A DNA stretch of 64,000 nucleotides, from positions 22,083,891 through 22,147,890 of the forward strand of contig CM055868.1 in the NCBI GenBank assembly GCA_029582165.1, in the 5' to 3' direction. The notes under the pieces were generated by a model. That model did no database searches. It was not told where the DNA came from and was given only the letters and a program-made list of their open reading frames with translations. This stretch comes from Portulaca oleracea (Eukaryota; Streptophyta; Magnoliopsida; Caryophyllales; Portulacaceae). This document shows positions 11,899 to 24,100 of the stretch, piece after piece; the first letter of the stretch is position 1; every line of letters begins with the position of its first letter. Both the position numbers and the translations under genes were made by a program.

Positions 11899-12282
11899 GG
11901 GAAATTATAATTAAATAAACCAACCTTTGGGGTGCTATGATATAACGAACCAACCTTAAACATTAATATTAGACAAACTGACCTCAATATGTTGCTTTTT
12001 CCAGCAAACCGCCACCAAGTCAAACTCGTCGAAAGTGTGACCTGGTGATGCAGAAGCTTACATGGAGGGTGTTTTAGCAAAAAAAAAAAAAAAAGAAAAT
12101 TAATATTAGTCACTATGAGAAGCTTCGGCCACCGCCACATCACACTTCCGACGAGTTTGACTCGGTGGCGGTTTGCTGGAAAAAACAACCTATTAAGTTC
12201 AGTTTGTCTAATATTAATGTTCAAGGTTGGTTTGTTATATCAAAGCGCCCCCAAAGGTTGGTTTATTTAAATCCAATTTCCC
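11899..12282. mobile_element. Mutator-like foldback MITE, 384 bp
   Basis: The ends are GGGAAATT and AATTTCCC. The two halves are inverted copies of each other over about 150 bp each, with shared blocks such as AAATAAACCAACCTTTGGGG and CAGCAAACCGCCACC. A 9-bp direct duplication TTATTTTTA flanks it (11890-11898 and 12283-12291); 9 bp is the target duplication length of Mutator-like elements. An A tract lies near the centre (12079-12096). It encodes no transposase, so it is non-autonomous. Confidence 0.9.
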
Positions 12283-12291
12283 TTATTTTTA

Positions 12292-15000
12292 TTTGGTTCT
12301 TTTGGCCTTATCTCTAATCCACCCATCTTGAGACTCTAACTTGAGCCTCAAAACAGTTAACTAAGGTTAACTAGACCCCTTAAGCCTCTTCACATAAGTA
12401 ATTCTAACCCACAACAAATTAACTAACACAGGCATTCCCAAAGTACCGTTATTTATTCTCGATTAAAACATAATCCTAAAAACGAACTAATAACCAAATA
12501 TAACCATACTTTTGGAAATCAAAACTCCATAAAAAATTATGAAAGCACAACAAAGGCCTAAGTGTCACCACTTATAAACCAAATTGAACATTTTTACGTA
12601 AAGAAACTCAATAATGTCATAAATTTTCTGATCAAATCTTCCCAAAGTAACGTAAATATGTGAAAATTTTTCGAATTTTCTCCCTCTTTCTGACGTCGTT
12701 GATGGTATTGATATCTAATTATGAATGAATTGGTATTGTTTGTGAATTTATTCTGATTTGTGATATGAATCCTCTTGTGATTATGTAGAATAAAATCGTA
12801 GTAGTCTATCAATTTTGATGTCATCGCAATACAACAATCTGACTAATTGAACTCTAATATTTTGTTGTCGTATTAAATTATACAATCACGCATGGAGTAG
12901 TTCTTGTCTGATAAAACTTCCAATTGCAGATTTCCAATATTTATGTGACTTTTGTATGCTGTCTTTATTTGATATTTTTATCCCCTGTTTCTTCATAAGC
13001 AACAGTCTAACTTATGAGTATATCACACCACTGTCCTTTTTTTTTTGTAGCTGTTACTCAAGCTTCTACTTGTTTTGTTTTTCGATTAAGTGATGTTGAT
13101 ATATCAATTGAAGAAATGGTAGTGGTAGTATACTGTTTTGGAATCTGTTGGGTTTGTGATGAAGGTTCTGTCTTTCTGATTATGCGTTGGATTATCGTTC
13201 CTTTGAGATGTATTATGTTTGGAATTTCATTTCGACACAAAAGAGAGCTCATTAATCTAATTTAAATTCAAAACTTAAAATTTCTTACTCCATGGGATTT
13301 CCTCTGGGTTTCAGCAATTATTTTTCATCAAATCAAACCAATTAATGTCTTGTCACCAAAGAGAAACGTCACCTGACAATAAATTTCACTCTCAAATAGC
13401 TGCAAAAAGCCCCAATTAAACCCCACCTGACACCAACATCAGTGGCATTGTTGACAGTAAATTTCACTCTCTTGATGCCTCCACTGATCATGCACACTAT
13501 GGTAATTGAACATGTTTGTCTTAGTCAATTTGGAATAACTTGCTTTGTCCTTGTTCTATGGATTTCAGCCTCTCTTTTTGTCTGTTGTTTGTGGAACACC
13601 TTTTATAACTGGTGCCCCTTCTTCATGGATTTTTTTCCCAACTGACTATCTCTGTTTCTTCCTATATTCTCCATTCATGGGTTCTGGGTACAATATGGTC
13701 AATTAGAACCCGAGATTTGGATTTTGGTCAATGCAGAGAATTCAGTTAACTGGAAGAAGAAGCAAAAGAAGAAGAAGAAGAAGAAGTAGTAGTAGTCATC
13801 TAAAAAGAGGTAGTTAATTATCACTCGCCATCAATTCTTCCAACAAAAATTACCCATTTTCAGCTTTATTTGCATATTCCTTTTAGCAACATTTGAGACT
13901 GTCATGAATTTTCTGTTTCCTTTGTGAATTTAGTTCATAATTCCATCTGAAGTTAACTTTTTATTAGATGTGATCTTATTTCCACTTATCTAAATTAGAT
14001 TTATGAGTTCTCTTTTGTGCCTCCAATTATAATACATCTCAAAGTGACATGAATCGAACAATAATCCAACCCATAATTAGATTAGTGTGCTTCTTGTATC
14101 TTTATGTTAAACTTCTCCCCTCCCTACAAGAGGCAATGTATGTATATATAAGATGTGAACTCAATCAAATGAGTGTTTTAGTGATTCAGATTGTTCCTTT
14201 GTGAGGTTTGACAATATGCTTCTGGGTATTCCCCAAATGTCAGTGGATTGAACATCCTGCAAAAAAACAAATTCAACCAAAACAAAAATCACACTCAAAT
14301 CAAAGATACTAACCTAATAATGCATTAATGGCGCACAGTTATGCCTTTCTATCTAATTTTTGCCTGTCAAAAAATTACAACTTTAAGAATCACTTGATTT
14401 AGGCCCTATTCTTTTCTACCGTACGGTGCGGTCCGGTACCACAGCTCGTCATACCATTTAATATTCTTCTACACTTTACCATACACCCCACAATGTTATC
14501 ATGAGTTTTACTATGATATGTACTTATGAATTTTTTTTTCTGTATTATCCATTCTCTAAAAAAAATTAGCTCACTAATTATGTTCACAAAAGAGTTCATT
14601 ACTAATTTTTTTATAAATGAATTGATGCTATATTCAAAAATTCTTATTATACTAGATGAATAAGGTTCCCAACAAAGTCAGAATACAAAGGACACAGCTG
14701 ACAAGAAAAGTAAGAGCTTCTCGATTCTCGGAGCAAAAGGACAAACAATAGAGAATCCTACGAGCGAAGATAAGACACGAGTATTTAGCATGAGTTGTGT
14801 CACAAACTTATCTTAGTTGGTGCTCATATTTTCTATATTTAGTTAGACAATTTTATTAAGTTTATTATATATTTACTAGGTCTGCCGCTGAACACAACAC
14901 CTGAAAGCATTTGTTTGTCACAAAACAAAGAGACTACTCAACATAAAGTAACTTGGTATTCTACGTTATCTTTAGATAAAAAACAAAAAATACATAAAAA
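12292..15000. other. Non-coding stretch, no gene recognised
   Basis: No frame resembles a known protein. It holds an AAG/AGT microsatellite (13753-13795). From 14398 there is a GC-richer block (TACGGTGCGGTCCGGTACC) that might be one end of a DNA transposon, although no partner end was found. Confidence 0.5.
13753..13795. repeat. AAG microsatellite
   Basis: About 12 AAG-type trinucleotides followed by three AGT units. Confidence 0.85.
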
Positions 15001-15004
15001 ATCA

Positions 15005-15354
15005 GAGAATCCTACGAGCGAAGGAAAAATAATGACACATGTACTTTGATAAGATCTTGGTATTCTACTTTTACTGATGAAAAAAAAGGAAGAAATACGA
15101 AAAAAGAGAAGAGAATCATACCATCAAAATAAGGAAAAAAAATGCAGCAGTTAATGTTACTAACCAATATTCCATGAAAGAATCTTACCAGCGAACGAAA
15201 AATATTGACACTGGTTCTTTAAAAAAATCTAGGTATTCTACTTTTACTGAGGAAAAAAAAGAAGAAATATGAAAAAATGAAGAGAAGCATACCATCGAAA
15301 TAAGGAAAAAAAAACCTTCGGTAGTTAATGTTAGTCACCAATACTCCACGGAAG
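15005..15354. repeat. Two tandem copies of a 174-bp unit
   Basis: Copy one (15005-15178) and copy two (15179-15354) share blocks such as GTATTCTACTTTTACTGA and CATACCATC, with scattered differences. The start of the unit (GAGAATCCTACGAGCGAAG) also occurs at 14752, which hints at a third, decayed copy. The array sits just upstream of the Helitron coding remains and may belong to its 5' region. Confidence 0.75.
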
Positions 15355-15592
15355 AGTTGCATACGCACGTACATTCAACCCATGCACCAAAACAAAACAT
15401 TAGGTATTACAGTAGCAGTACATATATCCAGGAGCCATTACCAAAAGGTTGCCAGTCTAATTTTCATACATACTCAGCACCTACTCATACCCTCATCTTA
15501 TTATAAATAGTTAATATGTATATAAGAAGTTGTCATTTTTAGCATATGGGAATGGTGAGAGTTTTGATGTGATTTCCAAAGAAAAGGGAAAG

Positions 15593-16171
15593 ATGCAAGT
15601 TAGTTACCGCAGCTCCTTAGAAATAGGTATGCTTTTTAGTCTTCTTATGAGATTTTTTTTTGGTTGTACTTTGTTATTTGAATTGTAAAGTTGTTTAAAA
15701 ATTCGTTATTTGCTTGTTATAGGTTCAACATCATCCTCAACTCGTAACTACGATTCATCTGTACACAACAACATGACCAATAACAAAAGGAAAAGAAAAA
15801 GAAACATTGATGATATTAATGTTTTAAAGAATATTCCTCAAGCGCCAATACCGTTTACCTTTTGTTAAACCCTGCAAGCATTGTGGGGCTAAAAAATTTT
15901 ATAGTGAACCAAACGGATTTTGTTGTAGTGATGGTGACATTCTATTGGCATTAAATGATGTACGTGATGAATTGTATGACTTATATACCTCATCTTCTAA
16001 GGATGCAAAGGAATTCCAAACATATGTAAGAACTTATAACAACACATTTGCTTTTACATCTTTTGGAGTTAAGTATGATAAAGTTTTATGCAAAAGAAAC
16101 AAGGGCATTTACACATTTCGCATTCAAGGAAAAGTATATCACTTTATTAATGAATTAATATACCTATAGAC
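15593..16171 (+). pseudogene. Helitron Rep-helicase, N-terminal part
   Basis: The Helitron protein replicates the element by a rolling-circle-like route. The ATG at 15593 starts a short exon; a likely intron (15625-15727, GTATGC to TTATAG) follows, then a basic stretch (NNKRKRKR). After a frameshift near 15858 comes a Cys-rich region (CKHCGAKKF, GFCCSDGD) and the Helitron block FQTYVRTYNNTFAFTSFGV, KRNKGIYTFRIQGKVYHF. The frame is cut at about 16171 and resumes at 18416. Similarity is judged from recalled family sequence, so the exon boundaries are approximate. Confidence 0.82.
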
Positions 16172-18411
16172 ACCAGATTTTGGCACATAAATATATAGCA
16201 TTCCAATATAATAATGAATCAGAAGTAAGGAAGAAGAAGCCGGTCAATAAGCCAATTCAGACACCGGATTTTAGCATAGATTTTATATACTTTTTAATGT
16301 AAATTTTATTATTTCTTTTTTATATATTTTTAGCTAGAAAAATAAGGAATAAGGGAAGCCAAAGACCAGTAAGAGCCAAGCCAAGACAGTTCCTCGCATG
16401 CACTCAACAAGCCCAAGTTCAGACGAATACACATGCACCATTACTTGTGAATTTCCTAGCCTATTGTATGCATGATCTTTACGTAAGCAATCAAGCTTCA
16501 TTTACCCATGCAAGCCATGCAAAATCTAAGTAAAGTATCACATGCAAAAAGCTTCCAAGAGGTCTAAAGTTCAAGACCTCACAACAACATACATAAAGAT
16601 TGTAATTAAGCCTCTACCGTCCAGTGTAAACAGGCTGACTTCGTGTACATCACATTCACTCCCTCACCGTCCAATAATACATGAACCAAGCTCGAGTCAA
16701 GCCTCCCATTTCCCTAGGCCGGTCGGCCTTACTGTTCATACCATAAATTCATTCACCACGAGCCACCGTCCACTCATACACTCCCTCTTGCACCTAGAAA
16801 TCTGGTTAGGTCAATCACAATTGACCACGTGATTGTTAAGGGTGATGTATGTGATGTGCATGCATGTATCCCAAGCTCCTCTCAAGCCTATAAATACCCT
16901 CTATTTCCAAAGCCAAACTCACCAACTCATTCACTCATTCTTCCCCCTACACTCTCATCCTCCATCTCTCAATTCTCTCATTTCTCTAATCTCTCCATTC
17001 TTATCATCATTCTACTACCATTTCTCTATCACTTTTTCACCATTTTCTTACCTCCATAAACTCCATATATCCATCCTCCTAAACCTCTAATCCATACTCT
17101 CATACTATCCCCTACCATCCTCACATAAATCTCCTATAAAACCTCCCATAAAGCCCATAAAGTTATCCTAAAAACCCACAAAAAGAGCTTCTTTTCCCTA
17201 CCATTATCTTACCCTTTTCCATCACTTCTCCTACCATTATCATCTCCATTTCTCCACCTTCTTAAGCCTCTAAATATTCATCTTCATATTATTCCCCTTT
17301 ATCCCTACATAAACACCACAAAATCCCACAAAGTAGCCTTTCTTCCTATCCTTATTTCCTACCCTTTTTTCTATCATCTCCATCTCTAATCTCTACCATA
17401 TTCTTACCATCATAATCTTCATCTTTCTACTCTTATCTCCATTCTTATTCTATCTTCGATAAAAACCCTAAAAGCTCCACAAAAATCCTACCTTTCTACT
17501 ATCCAAAAACTCCATAAAAAGCCTCTTTCTACCACCCTTTTACCCTTTTTTTCACACTCATTTCCATCCACATTTGACACTATTTTTGGCATCTTCAAGA
17601 GGAGTATTCAAGGCTTTCATAGGCATCCAAAGAGGCTTCTACAAAGGCTAGGCAAGACTTCCCTAAAGAAAGGCCACAATGTAAACTTTTAATTGTTTCC
17701 CTTTTATGTAAATAAATTGTACATGTCGTACTTTCTTTCATTCTTATTTGTTGCATGTTCAATGAAATAATTCTATAAAGTTCTCATTTATCTCTCTTCC
17801 AAACTTTATTGAAAGCACACTTAAAACTTTTAGTAGAGTCTTTCCTTTTGTGAGAAGCGAACTCTTAAAGTTCCTACTTTTCGAGTTAGTAACCTTACCC
17901 TTGAATCCATTATTGGGTTTCGCATGCAGAGTCTTTCTTGTTTTCTTTTTGGTTTTGTCTTGGCTTTTCTCTTAAAAAGTCGGGTGGCGACTCCCATTTC
18001 GAACTGAAACACATCGGGTTGCATAAACTATGGGTAAAACATGGTTTTACAACGTGCCGATGCAACTTTAAGGTTTTTCTTTATATATTTCTAAATAATA
18101 CTTGCATAAATTACTCTCTTCCGAGCCTAACATTTGAATGAGCAAATTGAGTTGAATTTAGAAGAGTTTGGAACAAGTGCATGTTCACTCTTAAAGGTTT
18201 AATTCAATGACTCATAAAATGCACAAGTAAAGGGAAAATAATTTTACAAATATTATTCCTAAAATGTATAATTAAAATTCCTTAAAGAGTCTTTTTCAAA
18301 GGTTCAAACCCCAGCACAAATCATCAAATCACACCCTAATCCGCGTGGACGTTCGGAAGCCCCCGAACGGTGAGGAAAAATGGCCACAATAACCAATAAC
18401 ACATCGCCTTG
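16172..18411 (+). mobile_element. LTR-retroelement-like insertion splitting the Helitron
   Basis: This 2.24-kb block interrupts the Helitron reading frame, which ends at 16171 and resumes near 18416. It carries a TATAAATA at 16889-16896, a long CT-rich leader (16900-17560), a TGCATGTTCAATGAAATAA region near 17755, and TGGCGACTCC at 17985-17994, which resembles the primer site of Tat/Ogre-type gypsy elements. No coding capacity or target duplication was found. It may be an LTR plus the primer region of a large or truncated element; the exact ends are uncertain. Confidence 0.5.
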
Positions 18412-18901
18412 ACATTTACAACTATACTTATATGATACTGAACATGAAGTTCAAAATCGCATGAATCTTTCGAGTAAATTAAATTCGATTATACTGCAAA
18501 AACTTATGAACATCCTGACATTGAATCCATATGCTTCCTTCTTTCGGGCACTTAAAAATATTCTTGAACTAGAAACTCATAAGATACTAATAAGAGAAGA
18601 TTCGAACTTAGATCAAAGGGTATACAATACTCCAACATCCTCTCAAGTTGCAGCTATATGGACTGAAAATAATGAATCCCAAGAAATAAAGGAAAGAGAT
18701 ATCTTGGTTTACAACCATGCCGACTTCAATTATAAAGTTAGACATTATTATGGTTGTTATGACCCCTTACAATATCCCTTACTGTTCCCATATGGAGAGA
18801 CTGGATGGCACGAAGGTATACAAAAAAGGGAACGTTCTCAAAAGAGCTCTACATGTATGACCCAGTTAAGAATAGATGCACATGAAGCGACTGATAGGGA
18901 A
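18412..18901 (+). pseudogene. Helitron Rep-helicase, second part
   Basis: The frame continues the Helitron N-terminal region with LQLYLYDTEHEVQNRM and then NHADFNYKVRHYYGCYDPLQYPLLFPYGETGWHE split over this stretch, blocks typical of Helitron proteins ahead of the Rep domain. It runs into a copia LTR at 18902. About 250 residues that normally follow are missing from the window, so DNA was deleted as well as interrupted. Confidence 0.82.
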
Positions 18902-19915
18902 TGAAAAAACCCTAGGGGGGTGAATAGGGTTATGAAAATTTCTGCACAAAATAGCAACTTGGTAAAGGACGTTAAGATCTTAATCCTTCTAGATTAAGAT
19001 TCAATAAATGATAAAGGCAGTTTAAGCTTTAAAGCGAGGAACAACAAAAGTAAACGGAATAACCTCCTTTATCTTACTGAACTGGAACACAAAATAACCA
19101 AAGGTGAAGGACTTTAGGGTTTACAGCAGAATCTAGCGCCTTTCAATGGACGCTTCTTATTTTCTAGAAAACACCCACCAAACTCAACTTTGGTGTAATC
19201 ACTGATCGATCTTAAGTCCTTCTAGGAATCGATTACAAGAGTATCAACCAAATCCTAATTCCGTTAAGGAATTGATTACACTCAAACACACTTTCACTCA
19301 AACTCGGTTTTCTCACTCAAAAGAAAACTCAATCAAAACAGAGAACACTCTTCTTGTTTTGAACACCCGATTTCTTCCATGGAATCGTTGAATTTCTTTG
19401 TCCTTGATAGTCTTCAATTTATGCTACTTCCAGTCGTATGTAGCCGTTTGAAGGATAGCTTCATTCGGATACGTTCCTTCCTTCAAGCCTGATAACTTCC
19501 TTAGTCAGCAGCTTCCTTCTTTATCTTGATTCTGGAATTCTTCAGCCATATCTTCCTTCCATGTCATTAATCAATTGTTTCCTGAAATAAGAAAAGTCAC
19601 AATTAATTAGTCTGGTTTATAAAAGGGTAGAATAAGGATGTAAATCTTTCCAGAATATATTCCACAAACTTCCCTGATATTTTGCTCCTTTTATCTTTCA
19701 CGACGAAGCTTCTCGTCTGGGGTGAACGTCCTTGTGATGCTATGAGTAAACGTCCTTATGATGCCCTAGGTGAATGTCCTTCTGCCTGCTTTTGAGATTT
19801 CTTTCCTTGTGCATCATATATTTTCTAGCTATTCGAATTTTGGCTTTCATTCAAAACTAATTCAGTGCCAAGGTCCTTGAGCCTGAGCTATCAACATCCT
19901 TGAGGGGTTCTAACA
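18902..19915 (-). repeat. 3' LTR of the gag-only copia element
   Basis: It starts TGAAAAAACCCTAGG and ends GGTTCTAACA on the plus strand, so as TGTTAGAACC on the coding strand. Its first roughly 570 bp match 28541-29116 with a few percent divergence. Confidence 0.88.
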
Positions 19916-19930
19916 ATCTCCCCCTTTTTT
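19916..19930 (-). promoter_or_regulatory. Polypurine tract of the copia element
   Basis: On the minus strand this is an A-run followed by a G-run, directly against the 3' LTR. A second similar C/T-rich stretch near 19960 may be a duplicate tract. Confidence 0.7.
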
Positions 19931-20002
19931 ATGAAAGGCAAAATTCATTTGTAGCACTTCTCCCCCTTTTTGACTTTTATCAAAAAGTCTATAGAGAGCT
20001 CC

Positions 20003-20845
20003 TGAAGAGGTCCGGGTTCCTTTCTCCTCTCTGGTGGCCACCACCAAATGAACTGCTTCGTCCAATTCGAACCTCGAGTTGCAATTTCCGATCACTTCGG
20101 GAGCTGGGAGGCTAGTCTTGGCCATCCGATGGATGGGCCCCGGGACTCCTTAGGGAGGGGCCCGCTCACAACACCGACCCCAGAGGCCTGGGGACTGGAC
20201 CGGGCCGTCTCGAGACTAGAGCATAGAAGGTATCGGGGTGCGAGTGTTTAAAACCCCGGGATTAATAAAGCCCAGGGCACAACCGTGGTCATCAGGGAGC
20301 CTGCTCGACCGAGCCACATCCTGGCTCGCCCGAGCAAGGTTTCGCCAGAGGTGAATCGGGCGCCAGGGGCCGCCGCTCGAAGCCGTTTTTTGCTCGCCGA
20401 GCAACGCTCCTGTCGGTGTCATTGCGCACAACCACGCCGAAGACCTTTCGCCGAAGCGCCGCCCGAAGATTCTGGAAGAGACCTTTTTTTCGCTGTTTTG
20501 GCTTAATTTTGGGTTTAGTATAAATAGCTTGTTATTATACTTCTCCAGGCACTTTTTGACTAATTAATGAATGTGCTTATGCATGGAATAGGGTTGCTCC
20601 CTTTCTCTCAAAATCTTGCTTTACTTTATCCATTGATTAATGGTGGTGTTTGCAAGTCATCTCTTTATTGATCATTTGGTGGATTCTTCCTTTATGATGG
20701 TCATGGTGGGGTGCTAGGCCTTTGGTGGTGGAATCTCCTTTATCCAAGGTCATATTCAATCCTTTTGGGGTTTCAAGCTTTTGTTGATTGTTGATTCAAG
20801 ATTCTCGAGCTAAGTCTACAATCTCTCCCACCACGCCACGCTCCA
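20003..20845 (+). repeat. 5' LTR of the 20003-26516 gypsy element
   Basis: It begins TGAAGAGGTC and ends CGCTCCA. TATAAATA at 20519-20526 is the likely promoter. The U3 part is GC-rich with GCTCG/CGAGC palindromes. It is 72 bp shorter than its partner, mostly from losses in the GC-rich part. Confidence 0.93.
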
Positions 20846-20847
20846 TT

Positions 20848-20859
20848 TGGTATCAAAGC
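20848..20859 (+). promoter_or_regulatory. Primer binding site, one mismatch to initiator tRNA-Met
   Basis: TGGTATCAAAGC lies two bases after the LTR. The standard site is TGGTATCAGAGC, so one base differs (G to A). Confidence 0.85.
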
Positions 20860-21194
20860 ACAAGGTTATTCATCTAGCTTGAGTATTCCAATGTTCTTGC
20901 TAGTTTGTTCTCTATTGTTGGATTTTTGCTATTTTGATTGAAATATTGGTGTTCCCCAACCCTTGTGACTCCAAGTGTGTTGGAGAAATTGTTATTGCTA
21001 TTGTGTTTGTTGATTTTGGTGCATATTGGAGCTTTGAGGAGGAGTTGGAAAATTTGTGCACACAAGGTGTTCGATAAAATGGCCAAGTGAGAAAACACAA
21101 AGAACCTTTATCCCAAACACAAGCCAACTACAAGAAAACCCCCAAACTCCACAAAATATCCCAAACACAATCCGTCCCATACCTTTCCCTCGAT

Positions 21195-24100
21195 ATGGAT
21201 GGTCACGATGATTCCGATCGAGAGGAATCAAGCCACCGGGGTGGCCCTCAACTTCGGGTTCTCGAGAATTGACTTGCCACCCATGACGAACAATTCTCCT
21301 CCATCAATCGAACCCTTAATGCCATCATGGCACGGTTGGATAACCTCGCCCTAGAGCGTCCGGTTCCGCCTCGAGTTGAACGTCCGAGGCGTACACAAAG
21401 CCCAGTCCGTCCTCCTCCAAACTTTGAGTCGAGTGACGATGCTAGAGGCTCTCCACGACGCCGAATTCGCCGGAATGTGCATGAACAACCCCCTCGAGAT
21501 GATTTCCAGGATATAAAAATTGACATTCCCGAATTCCACGGTTCCACTGATCCGGACGACTACATCGAGTGGACCCAATTGATGGATAGGATCGTCGAAA
21601 CCAAGGAGTATGATGAGGAGAAGGCTTATAAGATCGCAAGTTTGAAACTCACCAAGGCCGCTTCGCTTTGGTTCGAGAATATGAAATCACAACGGGCTCG
21701 AGAAGGGAAGGCGAGAATTTCCACTTGGACCCACCTTAAGCAAGTGATGAATCGCCGTTTTTTACCAAGCACTTACCGTCATGACAATCTGAAAAGGGCC
21801 TATGCCCTAACTCAAGGCATTTAACCGTTGGAGAGTACATATCTGAATTCGAGCAACTTCTTATAAAAAGTGGCCTCCAGGAACCTGAAGATCAAACCAT
21901 GATGCGTTTTTTGAATGGCTTGGATCCCACCATCGCTAAAAGGGTCGAGATCCAACCATACTATTCCCTGGATGAGTTGTGTAGCTTGGCCCTTCGGGTT
22001 GAACGACGTCGCAAAGAAAGGACTCTCGCCAAGTCTACTTCACGCAACTATTTTCCACCGTCAAATCGACCTCCTTTTCAATCGGCCACACCCAAACCTA
22101 GTGAGACACCCAAGTTCCCTCCGTCACCCCGAACTGACAAAGGGAAGGGACTTGTTGTGGCGTCTCCTACGGGGACCACTCGTCTTATGGAAGGAAAGAA
22201 ATGCTTCAAGTGCCATGGATATGGCCACTTCCAGGCCGATTGTCCAAACCGGCGGACCTTGACTCTCAAGGAGGTTCAGGACATTGACGAGGAATTGCAA
22301 GGAGCCCAGGATGAACCCGGATTTGTTGTCAAGGATGCATACACTAGTGAGGAAGGAGAAACCGCGGCTGTTTCGCGTGACCAAGGAGACGCTCTTGTCC
22401 TCAGGCGAGCTTTGCATGTTCAAGAAGTCTCTCTTGACAGAGCCCAGCGGGAGACTATATTCCAAACACGATGCTTAGTTGGGGGCAAGGTGTGCGAGCT
22501 CATCATCGACGGGAAGTGTACTAATGTGGCCTCTACCTATATGGTTGACAACCTGGGATTACCCCTATTGCGCATCCGTCCTTATTCGCTGAAATGGCTC
22601 AATGACCGCGACGGCATTAAGGTAACAGATCGTGTCTTAGTGAATTTAACCTTTGGCACTAACTACAAGGACTCTATTGTTTGTGATGTTGTCCCCATGA
22701 GCGCGTGTCACATATTGTTGGGTCGACCGTGTCAATTCGACAAGAAAACCACTCATGACGGATCGAAGAATACTTACTCCTTTATCCACGAGGGCAAGAG
22801 GGTTAAACTCCTTCCACTAGCACCACATGAAATATCACCACCTAAACCTGGGGCGGGAAGTGAGGGGCCCAAACACTTGAGTGAGACACGGGTCGAGCGA
22901 GCCCTAAGCAAGGGGAAGGCTATTTTTGCCTTACTCCTCTTAGAGGCGAACACATGTGAGGAAGTGAAACCTAAACACCCTCTCGTTGCCCCCCTTCTTG
23001 CTGAATTTGGAGATGTATTCCCCGAAGAGCTCCCACCGGGTCTACCTCCTATCCGAGGTATTGAGCATCAGATCGACCTTATTCCCGGCGCTCCACTTCC
23101 AAACAAGGCGGCATATCGGTGCAACCCACAAGAGACTAGGGAGTTACAAAGGCAGGTTGACGAGCTTATATCACGAGGCTATGTTCGAGAGAGTATGAGT
23201 CCGTGCTCCGTCCCGGCCCTCTTGGTTCCGAAGAAAGATGGTACTTTCAGGATGTGTGTAGATAGCCGAGCCATCAACAATATTACCATCAAGTATCGGT
23301 ACCCTATACCGAGGCTTGACGACATGCTCGATGAGCTACATGGTTCCAGTATTTTCTCCAAGATTGACCTACAGAGTGGCTATCATCAAATCCGTATGAA
23401 GGAAGGCGATGAGTGGAAGACGGCGTTCAAGACAAAAGGGGGATTATATGAGTGGCTTGTCATGCCATTTGGGCTTTCCAACGCCCCGAGCACATTCATG
23501 CGTCTTATGAACGAGATGTTGAGACCCTTTATGGGTAAATTCGTCGTGGTTTATTTCGATGATATCCTAGTATATTCGAGGAGTGAAGCGGAGCATATTA
23601 TGCATTTGGAGCGGGTGATCGAGGTTTTGCGGCAACAACGGCTTTATGGTAAACTGGAGAAGTGCGAATTTTGCACTCCCCAAGTCACCTTTCTTGGGTA
23701 TATTGTCTCCGGCACGGGTATTTCTATGGACCCTTCGAAGGTGGAGGCCATCCGTTCTTGGCCCTCTCCCTCTACTATCACGGAGGTGAGGAGCTTCCAC
23801 GGTCTTGCTTCGTTCTACCGTCGGTTCATCAAGGGCTTTAGTACCCTTACCGCTCCCATTACCGAGTGCATGAAGAAGGGCGCCTTTGAGTGGACCCGAG
23901 CAGCCCAAGGAGCTTTTGAGAAGCTGAAGTCACAACTTTGTGAGGCTCCGGTACTTGCTCTCCCGGATTTCACACAAGCCATCGAAGTTGATTGCGATGC
24001 TAGTGGTGTAGGCATTGGGGCCGTGTTGATGCAAAACCAACGTCCTATCGCTTATTTCAGTGAGAAACTCAGTGGTTCAAGGAGGAACTATTCCACGTAT

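Noticed and set aside
11883..12224. 113-codon minus-strand frame
   Set aside because: It is the inside of the foldback MITE; no protein similarity.
13014..13265. 83-codon frame as a small gene
   Set aside because: Low-complexity hydrophobic translation with no recognisable motif or gene context.
10291..14025. Possible second very long solo LTR starting TGTAACGC and ending CTCCA with ATTAT on both sides
   Set aside because: The ends are not symmetrical and a 5-base match in AT-rich DNA over 3.7 kb is easily due to chance.
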